Origin: S5-A14a sp022766365
GTDB taxonomy: Bacteria; Bacillota; Clostridia; Peptostreptococcales; Anaerovoracaceae
NCBI GenBank assembly: GCA_050313295.1
Contig: JBNPLD010000027.1
Strand: one strand, 5' to 3'
DNA length: 12,784 bases
Under the pieces are notes generated by a model. The model saw nothing but the letters and a program-made list of their open reading frames with translations, was not told where the DNA came from and made no database searches. Shown here in pieces: positions 1 to 5,703 of the stretch (within the stretch, counting starts at the first letter, position 1; every line of letters starts with the position of its first letter). Both the position numbers and the translations under genes were made by a program.

Positions 1-93
1 AAGGGCATCAATATTGATTATTTCTTCCGATTCGGTTGGTTTTTCAATTTCGTTTGTCCATTCAATGAGTTTTTGTAGTATAATATTATCCAT
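1..93 (-). CDS. Partial hypothetical protein (N-terminus only)
   Basis: On the minus strand an ATG at 93-91 opens a frame that stays open to the left edge, giving 31 codons beginning MDNIILQKLIEWTNEIEKPT. An AAGGAA Shine-Dalgarno lies 6 bases upstream of the ATG, which supports a real start. The visible part is charged and helix-prone, with no signal peptide or recognisable motif. I do not recognise the family and give it no function. It lies just downstream of a decayed insertion element read in the same direction. Confidence 0.5.
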   Translation of the reverse strand, partial: MDNIILQKLIEWTNEIEKPTESEEIINIDAL

Positions 94-117
94 AGAGATT
101 TCCTTAGATGATTCGCT

Positions 118-142
118 AAATGAAAGCTTTGTAGCTTCATTT
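118..142. repeat. Imperfect inverted repeat / hairpin
   Basis: AAATGAAAGC (118-127) can pair with GCTTCATTT (134-142) around a 6-base loop, with one bulged A. No good T-tract follows on the minus strand, so it is a poor terminator for the transposase stub. It could be the right-end hairpin of an internally deleted IS200/IS605 element, since it lies about 55 bases beyond the end of that stub, but this is only inferred from position. Confidence 0.3.
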
Positions 143-197
143 TATCACAGAGGCGATCTCTTTTCCTTTTCTAAAAAAACTCCGTAATTATTTTATA

Positions 198-317
198 CTA
201 ACGCAAACTCTTCCGATATTGGTTATATATCATTTTTCGTCCATACTTTGGGGAGAACACTATATGGTATTTGCATATCCATTTTACATGTGCCGGACTA
301 TTAGTTTTGTTTGCCAT
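198..317 (-). pseudogene. tnpA: IS200/IS605-type transposase TnpA, N-terminal stub
   Basis: The minus-strand ATG at 317-315 opens a 39-codon frame ending in TAG at 200-198. The start MANKTNSPAHVKWICKYHIV followed by FSPKYGRKMIYNQYRKSLR has the hallmark N-terminus of IS200-family Y1 transposases, where W-x-C-K-Y-H-I-V-F-x-P-K-Y-R-R-K is strongly conserved. Complete proteins of the family run to roughly 130-155 residues and carry a later HUH metal-binding motif and a catalytic tyrosine; both are absent here. An AAGGTAAT Shine-Dalgarno precedes the ATG. The element is a truncated, inactive relic. Family assignment is by recognised sequence pattern and has not been searched. Confidence 0.8.
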
Positions 318-401
318 AAGATTACCTTACTTTCGTGCAATGTAGCTTGAACAACCACATTATACTAGAGTTGGTGATTTTTTGGTATAACCTCTGTTGC
401 G

Positions 402-418
402 CACCCGCATAGCTGGTG
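402..418 (-). mobile_element. Left-end-like hairpin of the IS200/IS605 relic
   Basis: CACCCGC (402-408) pairs with GCTGGTG (412-418) around a 3-base loop with one mismatch. Hairpins of the type ACCACCAGC-TAT-GCTGGTGGT occur in the 5' region of IS200-like elements, where single-stranded hairpins are recognised by TnpA. It lies about 85 bases upstream of the transposase start, as expected for a left end. The single mismatch fits decay. The exact outer boundary of the element cannot be placed. Confidence 0.5.
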
Positions 419-474
419 GTTTATTATTTCGCACGATTTATGAGCTCAACTTAGACACAGGCTTATAACAAGTA

Positions 475-501
475 AAAAAGTGGGGTATTCGCCCACTTTT
501 T
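475..501 (-). terminator. Hairpin terminator, probably bidirectional
   Basis: AAAAAGTGGG (475-484) and CCCACTTTTT (492-501) form a perfect 10-bp stem with a 7-base loop. A-runs and T-runs flank the GC core on both sides, so it can end transcription in either direction. It lies about 120 bases beyond the stop of the NifX-like gene and is the best candidate end of the minus-strand Fe-S accessory cluster. Confidence 0.65.
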
Positions 502-618
502 AAAGGAAGAATTTCTTTAAGTTCAGATTTTAAACCCCCTATCGCGGTAAAAATGAGAAGCGTTGAAAAGGATATCAATATTGAAAGGTATCATCCCTTT
601 GTATTATATAATGACATT

Positions 619-978
619 CTACTTTCCACATTCGTCATGGTGTTTATGTTCATGACAAATCGAACCCGTTGATTTTAAAGAACCTTTCATATATGCTTCT
701 ACTGCGTCTCTAGCCTTTCCTGTTGCTCCGACAATAACCTCGATATTCCTCTGATTAAAAATATCCACTGCTCCTCCACCCATACTTCCGCTAATAATCA
801 CATTCGCACCGTGGTCGGCAATAAAGTTTGGCAAAAATCCGGGTCTATGCCCGGGATTTTCAATGGTTTCATTTTTTACTATCTTGTTGTCTTCAGCGTC
901 AAATAGTATAAATCCTTCGCAGTGACCAAAATGCTCGGTCACCATCTCGTTGTCACTGGCTACAGCAATCCGAATCAT
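619..978 (-). CDS. NifX/NifB-type FeMo-cofactor-binding family protein
   Basis: A 119-residue protein of the dinitrogenase iron-molybdenum cofactor family (the C-terminal NifB/NifX/NafY fold, PF02579). Visible features are the start MIRIAVASDN, the HFGHCEGFILFD segment near residues 16-27, a glycine-rich ISGSMGGGA at 62-70 and GIEV-like IEVIVGATG at 79-87. Stand-alone members in non-diazotrophs are thought to bind or carry Fe-S clusters; the exact client is unknown. The C-terminus has a His/Cys-rich tail (CHEHKHHDEC, about 108-117) that could bind metal. Its ATG overlaps the TGA of the upstream mrp-like gene (shared ATGA), so translation is probably coupled. A GGAGG lies about 10 bases before the start. 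There is no sign of nitrogenase genes nearby, so nitrogen fixation should not be inferred. Confidence 0.85.
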   Translation of the reverse strand: MIRIAVASDNEMVTEHFGHCEGFILFDAEDNKIVKNETIENPGHRPGFLPNFIADHGANVIISGSMGGGAVDIFNQRNIEVIVGATGKARDAVEAYMKGSLKSTGSICHEHKHHDECGK

Positions 979-1820
979 TTTCTTGTTCCCTCCATTTCTT
1001 CTATCTTTCCGGCCGTTGAATCCAACCAGTTGCCTTCAAGCATTTCCATCATGCCCATATCACATGCCGTTGAAATTTTGGGGTCAATAGGTATTCTTGC
1101 AAGTACCGGAAGTTGATGCTGACCGGCAACTTCTTCGATATGACTTTCACCAAAAATCTGATAATCTTTCCCATTATCCGGACATCTAAAATAAGACATA
1201 TTCTCAACTAAACCGATAATAGGAATGTTCATCATCTCCGCCATCTTCACCGCCTTTGTAACAATCATAGATACCAGTTCCTGAGGTGATGTTACAATAA
1301 TCAATCCGTCAACGGCTATGGATTGAAACACCGTAAGAGGAACATCTCCTGTCCCCGGAGGCATGTCGATGAACATAATATCTACATTATTCCAAATCAC
1401 ATCTTTCCAAAATTGTTTGACTGTATTTGCAAGAATCGGTCCTCTCCAGACAACAGGGTCTGTATCATCTTCTAAAAGCAAATTCACCGACATCATTTGG
1501 ATACCGGTTTTCGATTTTACGGGGATAATCCCTTCTTCACTGATGAGTGCCCTTTCCTTTATTCCAAAGGCTTTTGGAATAGAAGGTCCGGTAACATCAG
1601 CATCTAAAATTGCCGTGTGATATCCCAATCGATTCATTGTAACCGCAAGCATAGATGTGACAAGGGATTTGCCAACACCGCCTTTACCGCTGACAACCCC
1701 AATTACTTTTTTTACACAGCTCTTATCATGCAGCGTTTCAGAAAAATCTATTCTAGATTCTTGTCTTTCCGCACACTCTTCCGAGCAGCTATTGCGGTTT
1801 TGATTACAGTTTTCACTCAC
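975..1820 (-). CDS. mrp: Mrp/NBP35 family P-loop ATPase (Fe-S carrier)
   Basis: A 281-residue cytoplasmic ATPase of the Mrp/NBP35/ApbC family, which binds and delivers Fe-S clusters. Residues 45-52 are the deviant Walker A GKGGVGKS, DADVTGPSIP follows at 73-82, and the family motif MFIDMPPGTGD is at 149-159. ENMSYFRCPDNGK is at 206-217. In many family members this last motif is CPxC, the pair that holds the bridging cluster; here the second Cys is Asn. The N-terminus carries extra cysteines (C5, C12, C16, C35), reminiscent of NBP35-type extensions. The start is GTG at 1820, preceded by AAGGAG 7-8 bases upstream. It overlaps the NifX-like gene by 4 bases, and the pairing suggests the two act together in Fe-S or metal-cofactor handling. 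Confidence 0.9.
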   Translation of the reverse strand: MSENCNQNRNSCSEECAERQESRIDFSETLHDKSCVKKVIGVVSGKGGVGKSLVTSMLAVTMNRLGYHTAILDADVTGPSIPKAFGIKERALISEEGIIPVKSKTGIQMMSVNLLLEDDTDPVVWRGPILANTVKQFWKDVIWNNVDIMFIDMPPGTGDVPLTVFQSIAVDGLIIVTSPQELVSMIVTKAVKMAEMMNIPIIGLVENMSYFRCPDNGKDYQIFGESHIEEVAGQHQLPVLARIPIDPKISTACDMGMMEMLEGNWLDSTAGKIEEMEGTRK

Positions 1821-1900
1821 CGTTTCACTCCTTTCTCAAATCTGTACATGGGTATACTCTTTTCAAACAAGGGTTTCCCGACACAGCTTTAGCCATAACC

Positions 1901-2287
1901 TTATTCATGAAGTATCTTCATGGTTCTCTGACATATCTTTCTAACCTAAGTCACTGATATATAATCTATATCTACAACTGGTTTCCCGCCATCCAAGCTT
2001 CTTACGGCGTTGGTATCAAATGGAATCCTGCCCACAAATTAAAGTCTTTGTTCTTTGCGAAAATTCTCAAAATTTTTCGTATATGGTCAAAATTGACATC
2101 GTATTTTTTGACGCACATAGCAACCTTTATCCCAAAAGTTTCTACCGTGTGGATAATACGCTCCATGTCACTAATGCCGGATTCGAAAAGTTCGACAACG
2201 ACTAAAACCATATCCATGCCACTCAGCAAGACAAGGACCGATCAGCCTATGCCGTAAGACCCGTCAATAATAGTCATCTTCGCCTTT
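1901..2287 (-). pseudogene. Decayed MinD-superfamily ATPase, C-terminal part only
   Basis: Minus-strand translation gives pieces of the C-terminal half of a MinD-type ATPase. KMTIIDGSYGIG is followed by an in-frame TGA (2242-2244) and SVLVLLSGMDMVLVVVE, matching the family pattern IDGxPGIGCPV...GxDxVLxVTEP. ESGISDMERIIHTVETFGIK and CVKKYDVN follow. Near 2033-2045 the frame shifts, and VGRIPFDTNAVRSLDGGKPV continues in another frame; a TAG at 1946-1948 interrupts it, and a last helix VRKICQRTMKILHE ends at TAA 1903-1901. The P-loop and the inserted ferredoxin domain usual in relatives from such clusters are missing. With one frameshift, two nonsense codons and a lost N-terminus it cannot make a working enzyme. 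Family assignment is by motif reading. Confidence 0.75.
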
Positions 2288-2638
2288 TCACTTTTTATCT
2301 TCCGTGACACACGTCCCGAACGTACCGACACCTATATCTGGCAGGACGGTTGAATAGACTGTTGCTCCACCAACATACAATATAGGTTTTCCGGTGACTT
2401 CTAGCATAGGTAACACACCGGTATTGGACGATACATGATCCGATTTTCCTTTTTACACCTTTCCAATGACTTTTCCGTCAGAATCTTTTTAGACAGACCC
2501 ATATGCAGCAGCACTATTATAAACCTTTGTTTCTTCGTTCATTTCTGTATTCCAAATCAAAAATTATGGTGTACATTCAGAGGAATCATATACTCTTGAT
2601 CTCATATCTTTCCCATTTACCGGGATACCAATCTTCAT
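2288..2638 (-). pseudogene. Decayed second NifX-like gene with three internal stops
   Basis: From ATG at 2638-2636 one uninterrupted reading phase of 117 codons runs to TGA at 2290-2288, but codons 25 (TAA), 50 (TAA) and 62 (TAA) are stops. The first part reads MKIGIPVNGKDMRSRVYDS... then TP-stop-FLIWNTEMNEETKVYNSAAA, close to the usual NifX-family pattern MKIAIPVD...TPYFLIYDTE...NSAAA, so the first TAA replaces a conserved Tyr codon. The second half (VTGKPILYVGGATVYSTVLP, then DIGVGTFG) matches the family less well and may be a diverged NifX C-terminus or material from another gene. The length (116 residues) is normal for the family. It lies 27 bases after the DUF134 gene, in operon order. 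Confidence 0.7.
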
Positions 2639-2665
2639 GATCGTTCTTCTTTCAATCCTCACTTA

Positions 2666-3034
2666 TTATCGTTTATCCTCAGCAAAACAGCGAACACGCT
2701 TTCGTACGCGACAGCCGCGACCACAACCTTTACCCAAATCCTCGCATAATCGGTACTCACCACCCTCAATGGAAAGAACCTTCCCCTCAACTAGAAATTC
2801 TGCCAGTTTTTTTCTCGCTTCACTATAGATTCCTTGAATCGTGGTTCGCGCTACGTTCATTTGTTTGGCACATTCTTCCTGGGTAAAGCCATCTAAGTCG
2901 ATCAATCGTATGGTCTCATACTCATCAATAGTCATCGTGACACGGCGCTCTTCATTTGGAGGAGAACCAAGAGGGCCAAAAATGTTTTTCTCGGGCAGAC
3001 AACAGACCCTTCTCCATTTCATTGGTCTTGCCAT
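2666..3034 (-). CDS. DUF134 family helix-turn-helix protein
   Basis: A 122-residue protein of the DUF134/UPF0251 family (PF02001), predicted DNA-binding. It begins MARPMKWRRVC, carries the family segment MTIDEYETIRLIDLDGFTQE around residues 34-53, and then a sigma-70 region-4-like helix-turn-helix, ECAKQMNVARTTIQGIYSEA (about 54-73). The C-terminus is Cys/Arg-rich (GKGCGRGCRVRKRVRC), suggesting metal binding. I chose ATG 3034 because it lies 5 bases after GAGGTGAT; a GTG one codon earlier (3037) is possible. It follows the DUF5320 gene by about 65 bases and precedes two broken Fe-S accessory genes. It is a candidate regulator of this cluster, by position only. Confidence 0.85.
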   Translation of the reverse strand: MARPMKWRRVCCLPEKNIFGPLGSPPNEERRVTMTIDEYETIRLIDLDGFTQEECAKQMNVARTTIQGIYSEARKKLAEFLVEGKVLSIEGGEYRLCEDLGKGCGRGCRVRKRVRCFAEDKR

Positions 3035-3062
3035 CACGCATCACCTCATTTCTAACATGAAT

Positions 3063-3082
3063 AACCGGAGCGTCCTCCGGCT
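3063..3082 (-). promoter_or_regulatory. Intergenic stem-loop between DUF5320 and DUF134 genes
   Basis: On the minus strand AGCCGGAG-GACG-CTCCGGTT forms an 8-bp stem (one G-T pair) with a 4-base loop. The following bases (ATTCATG) are not a U-tract, so full termination is unlikely. It may set the relative levels of the two mRNAs, act as a processing site, or protect a 3' end. Confidence 0.45.
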
Positions 3083-3098
3083 ATCCACAAAATCTGTT

Positions 3099-3353
3099 TT
3101 ATAGTTGCTCTAATTGCTGATCGATCACATTCAGTTGCTCTTGCAGGATATTTTTCTGTTCACATAGCAAGTCTTTTTTTGTCTCAGGAGAAGTTTGATC
3201 GATTGACAAACTTCGACCGGAACAGCGACCGAATCCGCGTCTGCGACCAAGTCCTATACCACGCTCGGGTGTCTTTGCTTCTGCGCAATTGCCCAAACCT
3301 CTTCCGGTTTTTACGCCAGATCTCATTGGGCCTGTTCCATCTCTTCTCGGCAT
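3099..3353 (-). CDS. DUF5320 family small protein
   Basis: An 84-residue protein with the N-terminal signature of DUF5320: MPRRDGTGPMRSGVKTGRGL, then a Gly/Arg-rich stretch (GIGLGRRRGFGRC, about 33-45), then a coiled-coil-like C-terminus rich in Lys, Gln and Leu (KKDLLCEQKNILQEQLNVID). Proteins of this type are often encoded beside NifX-like, MinD-like and DUF134 genes in anaerobes; the molecular function is unknown. The start is ATG 3353 because AAGGAGGTGAATC directly precedes it; the open frame extends 13 codons further upstream, but those lack a Shine-Dalgarno and overlap the leader. It is the first gene of the cluster, with its promoter about 50 bases upstream. Two cysteines (in NCAEAK and RCSGRS) are visible in the N-terminal half. 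Confidence 0.8.
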   Translation of the reverse strand: MPRRDGTGPMRSGVKTGRGLGNCAEAKTPERGIGLGRRRGFGRCSGRSLSIDQTSPETKKDLLCEQKNILQEQLNVIDQQLEQL

Positions 3354-3374
3354 ATGATTCACCTCCTTCTTTTC

Positions 3375-3432
3375 GTTATTGACATATGCCATTTATCTCT
3401 AGTATATATCATATCCGATATATGTCAATAAC
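3375..3432. repeat. Perfect 13-bp inverted repeat flanking the cluster promoter
   Basis: GTTATTGACATAT (3375-3387) and ATATGTCAATAAC (3420-3432) are exact reverse complements, separated by 32 bases. Each arm contains TTGACA. One arm covers the -35 box of the minus-strand promoter; the other falls about 10-20 bases into the transcript. The geometry fits either paired operator half-sites for a regulator or two facing -35 boxes. The DUF134 protein encoded downstream is a possible ligand, by inference only. Confidence 0.6.
3401..3428 (-). promoter_or_regulatory. Sigma-A-type promoter of the DUF5320-DUF134 cluster
   Basis: On the minus strand TTGACA (3428-3423) and TATACT (3406-3401) are separated by 16 bases. 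Transcription would begin near 3394, giving a leader of about 40 bases before the DUF5320 ATG. The -35 box lies within one arm of the flanking inverted repeat. Confidence 0.6.
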
Positions 3433-3693
3433 TTTTAGGGAAATTCTATCGCTGGTGAAAGAAAGAATTTCGCCATAGATCTTATAGTGCTGCCTTAATA
3501 GCATATGCACATTATATTGATTTGCAAGGGCAAAATAGTCGACAGTCGAAAAGTTTTCATCTCGCCATTTGAATTCCAAAATGCATATTTCTATTTCTAT
3601 TAATTCTTGCTTTTTACTCTTCGTGGTTTTGAAATTCTTTTGCCAATTTATCACCACCCATTCTTTAATTACCGATACTCGTTCAATAACCAT
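3409..3693 (-). CDS. Doubtful hypothetical ORF, possibly a gene remnant
   Basis: A 94-codon open frame that I do not recognise. No Shine-Dalgarno precedes the ATG at 3693, and the frame ends inside the promoter of the next gene, both arguing against a normal gene. The C-terminal part (LLRQHYKIYGEILSFTSDRI, then SLKVIDI) has an alternating strand-like pattern such as seen in small beta-barrel folds, and a second frame nearby encodes LAKEFQNHEE before a stop. The stretch may therefore be a frameshifted relic. No signal peptide or membrane segment is visible. Confidence 0.25.
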   Translation of the reverse strand: MVIERVSVIKEWVVINWQKNFKTTKSKKQELIEIEICILEFKWRDENFSTVDYFALANQYNVHMLLRQHYKIYGEILSFTSDRISLKVIDIYRI

Positions 3694-3882
3694 ATGTTAC
3701 AGCATTCTAATTTCAAAGCCGTTTTATGATAATCACTTAACATTGTTCCCGGCCTTTTCTATTCCGAGGCTAGTTTGCCTTTTAAATCTTCTGCACACAC
3801 CCCGTTTAAACATTCATTTTTTAGGGTATTTAAAGAATAATAACTATGTCATAAAATATAAGAAATAATTCACAATGGAGGA

Positions 3883-3907
3883 TCACAAAAAAGCAAATTT
3901 TTTGTGA
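3883..3907. repeat. AT-rich palindrome / hairpin
   Basis: TCACAAAAAA (3883-3892) and TTTTTTGTGA (3898-3907) form a perfect 10-bp stem with a 5-base loop. The stem is mostly A-T, so it is weak as a terminator but could act as an operator or a bidirectional boundary. No minus-strand gene clearly ends here. Confidence 0.4.
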
Positions 3908-3950
3908 CAAGTCATCGTATTGTATCCAATATAATTAAATTGACGGTAAC

Positions 3951-3979
3951 TTACAGACAACTGGAGTCTACTCTATTAT
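3951..3979 (+). promoter_or_regulatory. Candidate promoter for the aldehyde dehydrogenase gene
   Basis: TTACAG (3951-3956) and TATTAT (3974-3979) are 17 bases apart on the plus strand. The -10 box is good and the -35 box is weak. It would give a leader of about 130 bases containing the 4037-4054 hairpin. A TTGACG at 3939-3944 is also near but badly spaced. Confidence 0.35.
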
Positions 3980-4036
3980 ATGACAGCAATGTACCGGTAT
4001 TCTCCCTATTCAGGATTTCTATCGACAATTATCCTC

Positions 4037-4054
4037 GCTGACAACTAAGTCAGC
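4037..4054 (+). promoter_or_regulatory. Small hairpin in the aldehyde dehydrogenase leader
   Basis: GCTGAC (4037-4042) and GTCAGC (4049-4054) form a perfect 6-bp stem with a 6-base loop, about 65 bases before the start codon. It has no U-tract. Its role is unknown. Confidence 0.3.
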
Positions 4055-4117
4055 TGTGAAGAAAAACAAAACTGTCGGAACCCCCATCAGAAGATGTAAA
4101 AAGGACGATACTCAAAA

Positions 4118-5539
4118 ATGGATGTTACAGAATTTAGAAAAAGAATGGATGCTCATCAATTGGCTAAAGCCGTCAAAGCTCAAAGGCAATATCAGCTTGA
4201 GGGCGGTCTCAGGGATATATCGGAGCGTAAGAAATACCTCAAGATTCTCCGAGACATGCTTCTGAAAAATGAGGAGTCCATAACAGCAGCCCTGAAAACA
4301 GATCTTTCTAAATCAGAAAGCGAGGTTTTCCTAACAGAAACATATATCATATATCAGGAAATCGACTACGCCCTTAAAAATATTGACAGTTGGACCAAAG
4401 CAAAAAAAGTACCACCTTCCTTATCCAACCTACCCAGCCGAAATACGCTGCATCCCGAACCATATGGGGTCGTAGCTGTTTTGGCGCCTTGGAACTATCC
4501 TGTTAATCTGACCCTTGCCCCTATAGTTGGAGCCCTAGCTGCGGGGAATTCAGTTGTATTAAAAGGCTCAAGGAGCAGCAAGTATACATCTCACCTGCTT
4601 GTAGACCTGATTACGACACATTTCCCCCCTGAAGTAATTTACCCGGTCGATCCTGAAATTGACTATGATACTCTTCTCAATCAGCGCTATGACTATATAT
4701 TTTTTACCGGAAGCACAACTGCCGCAAAGAAGGTAATGGCAAAAGCTGCGGAAAACCTTACCCCGGTTACAATGGAACTTGGTGGCCGGAGCCCATGCAT
4801 AGTTCACTCTGATGCAGATATCAAGCTTGCCGCCAAAAGAATAGCCTGGGGTAAATTTTTGAATGCAGGTCAGACATGTATTTCCATAAACCACGTATGG
4901 GTTCATGAAGATGTAGAGAATAAATTTATAAAGGCCATACTTGATGAAATCTTATTGAACTACAGATATGCCCTCCAAGATCCGGATTATCCGAAGATAA
5001 TTTCAAAAAACCATTTCGATCGTCTATCCTCTCTGATTGATACAGCCAAGGTCAAACCTGACGGTCTGGTTTTAGGTGGGGAGAGAAATGAAAAGGATCT
5101 CAAGATTGCTCCTACCATAGTAGCTCATGCTGATCCTGGAGAACAAATTATGGAAAAAGAGCTTTTTGGTCCCATTTTGCCTATCTTAAAGTATCAAAGT
5201 CTTGACAGCTTAACACACCATCTTCTGGAAGAGGAAAAACCTCTGGCATGTTACTTCTTCACTGAAGATATTCCCTTAGCATATGAATTTATGAACCGTG
5301 TATCCTTTGGCGGTGGTTGCATAAACGATGTGATTATGCACATCAGTAATCATCATATGCCTTTTGGCGGTGTAGGGAACAGTGGTATGGGATCATATCA
5401 TGGAAAGTATTCTTTTGACACATTCACTCATTATAAACCTGTTGTGTCAACTTCAACTCTAATGGATCTACCTTTCAGATATTCAAACTTTGCAAAGAAA
5501 AATCTTTCCCTCTTGAGGAAAATACTGTTAAAACCATAG
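4118..5539 (+). CDS. NAD(P)-dependent aldehyde dehydrogenase, class-3-like
   Basis: A 473-residue aldehyde dehydrogenase superfamily enzyme that oxidises an aldehyde to the carboxylate with NAD(P)+. The length and lack of an N-terminal extension fit the class-3/fatty aldehyde group. Visible motifs are APWNYP at 123-128 (active-site Asn126), FTGST at 196-200 (cofactor loop), MELGG at 219-223 (general base Glu220), GQTC at 251-254 (nucleophile Cys254), KELFGP at 347-352 and PFGGVGNSGMGSYHGK at 415-430. One oddity is the cofactor-binding segment: the usual LKPSE is here LKGSRSS (148-154), keeping Lys149 but losing Pro and Glu. No membrane anchor is obvious, although the end (LSLLRKILLKP) is basic and amphipathic. 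AAGGAC lies about 12 bases before ATG 4118, a rather long spacing; ATG at codon 10 is a possible alternative. It looks monocistronic. Substrate unknown. Confidence 0.9.
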   Translation: MDVTEFRKRMDAHQLAKAVKAQRQYQLEGGLRDISERKKYLKILRDMLLKNEESITAALKTDLSKSESEVFLTETYIIYQEIDYALKNIDSWTKAKKVPPSLSNLPSRNTLHPEPYGVVAVLAPWNYPVNLTLAPIVGALAAGNSVVLKGSRSSKYTSHLLVDLITTHFPPEVIYPVDPEIDYDTLLNQRYDYIFFTGSTTAAKKVMAKAAENLTPVTMELGGRSPCIVHSDADIKLAAKRIAWGKFLNAGQTCISINHVWVHEDVENKFIKAILDEILLNYRYALQDPDYPKIISKNHFDRLSSLIDTAKVKPDGLVLGGERNEKDLKIAPTIVAHADPGEQIMEKELFGPILPILKYQSLDSLTHHLLEEEKPLACYFFTEDIPLAYEFMNRVSFGGGCINDVIMHISNHHMPFGGVGNSGMGSYHGKYSFDTFTHYKPVVSTSTLMDLPFRYSNFAKKNLSLLRKILLKP

Positions 5540-5561
5540 ATAGGGAACGTTGTTAAATTCC

Positions 5562-5590
5562 TTGACTGCTTTATCGCTTTAAACTATAAT
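5562..5590 (+). promoter_or_regulatory. Near-consensus sigma-A promoter after the aldehyde dehydrogenase
   Basis: TTGACT (5562-5567) and TATAAT (5585-5590) have exactly 17 bases between them, the best promoter match in the window. Transcription would begin near 5597, only about 12 bases before a 16-bp perfect hairpin. It could drive a short RNA ending at that hairpin, or the XRE regulator gene through an attenuated leader of about 230 bases. Confidence 0.6.
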
Positions 5591-5608
5591 TTAAATAAAG
5601 GCACATAA

Positions 5609-5654
5609 AAAGACAGAAGCCTCTCAGACGAATTTCTAAGAGGCTTCTGTCTTT
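5609..5654 (+). terminator. 16-bp perfect stem-loop, terminator or small RNA body
   Basis: AAAGACAGAAGCCTCT (5609-5624) pairs perfectly with AGAGGCTTCTGTCTTT (5639-5654) around a 14-base loop. It is about 70 bases past the aldehyde dehydrogenase stop, so the simplest reading is its terminator. The trailing U-run is short (UUU, then AGAUAU). The promoter immediately upstream means it would also lie at the 5' end of a separate transcript. Confidence 0.6.
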
Positions 5655-5683
5655 AGATATACCATGGATAATGTATCTCTATT

Positions 5684-5703
5684 TTATCACTATATGTGAT
5701 AAT
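5684..5703 (+). promoter_or_regulatory. Palindrome over an extended -10 box, candidate operator
   Basis: TTATCAC-TATAT-GTGATAA (5684-5702) is a perfect 7-5-7 palindrome. It overlaps TGTGATAAT (5695-5703), which reads as an extended -10 element. The site is about 125 bases upstream of the XRE regulator start, and autoregulation by that protein is the natural hypothesis. No clear -35 box is present. The assignment is inferred from symmetry and position. Confidence 0.4.

Larger units (their letters stand above)
3694..4117. other. Intergenic region without a convincing gene
   Basis: About 420 AT-rich bases with no open frame supported by a ribosome binding site. It contains a palindrome at 3883-3907, a weak plus-strand promoter at 3951-3979 and a small hairpin at 4037-4054, listed separately. 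Nothing else recognisable was seen on either strand. Confidence 0.5.

Noticed and set aside
8..18. ATCAATATTGA shared with about 573-584 as a possible direct repeat flanking the IS relic
   Set aside because: An 11-base AT-rich self-complementary word can recur by chance, and its positions do not coincide with the element ends.
619..978. Nitrogen fixation locus because of the NifX-like family
   Set aside because: No nitrogenase or NifB radical-SAM gene is present, and stand-alone members of this family are widespread in organisms that do not fix nitrogen.
2242..2244. In-frame TGA at a conserved Cys position of the MinD-type sequence, a possible selenocysteine codon
   Set aside because: The same gene also has a TAG, a frameshift and no N-terminal half, and I see no clear hairpin just after the TGA. 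A single base change from TGC or TGT is the simpler explanation.
3883..3907. CRP/FNR-type binding site
   Set aside because: The half-sites are in the inverted order (TCACA...TGTGA), with an A/T-run interior unlike the TGTGA-N6-TCACA consensus.
4056..4265. Plus-strand open frame of 69 codons overlapping the aldehyde dehydrogenase start
   Set aside because: It runs in another frame of the dehydrogenase, has no ribosome binding site and matches no family.
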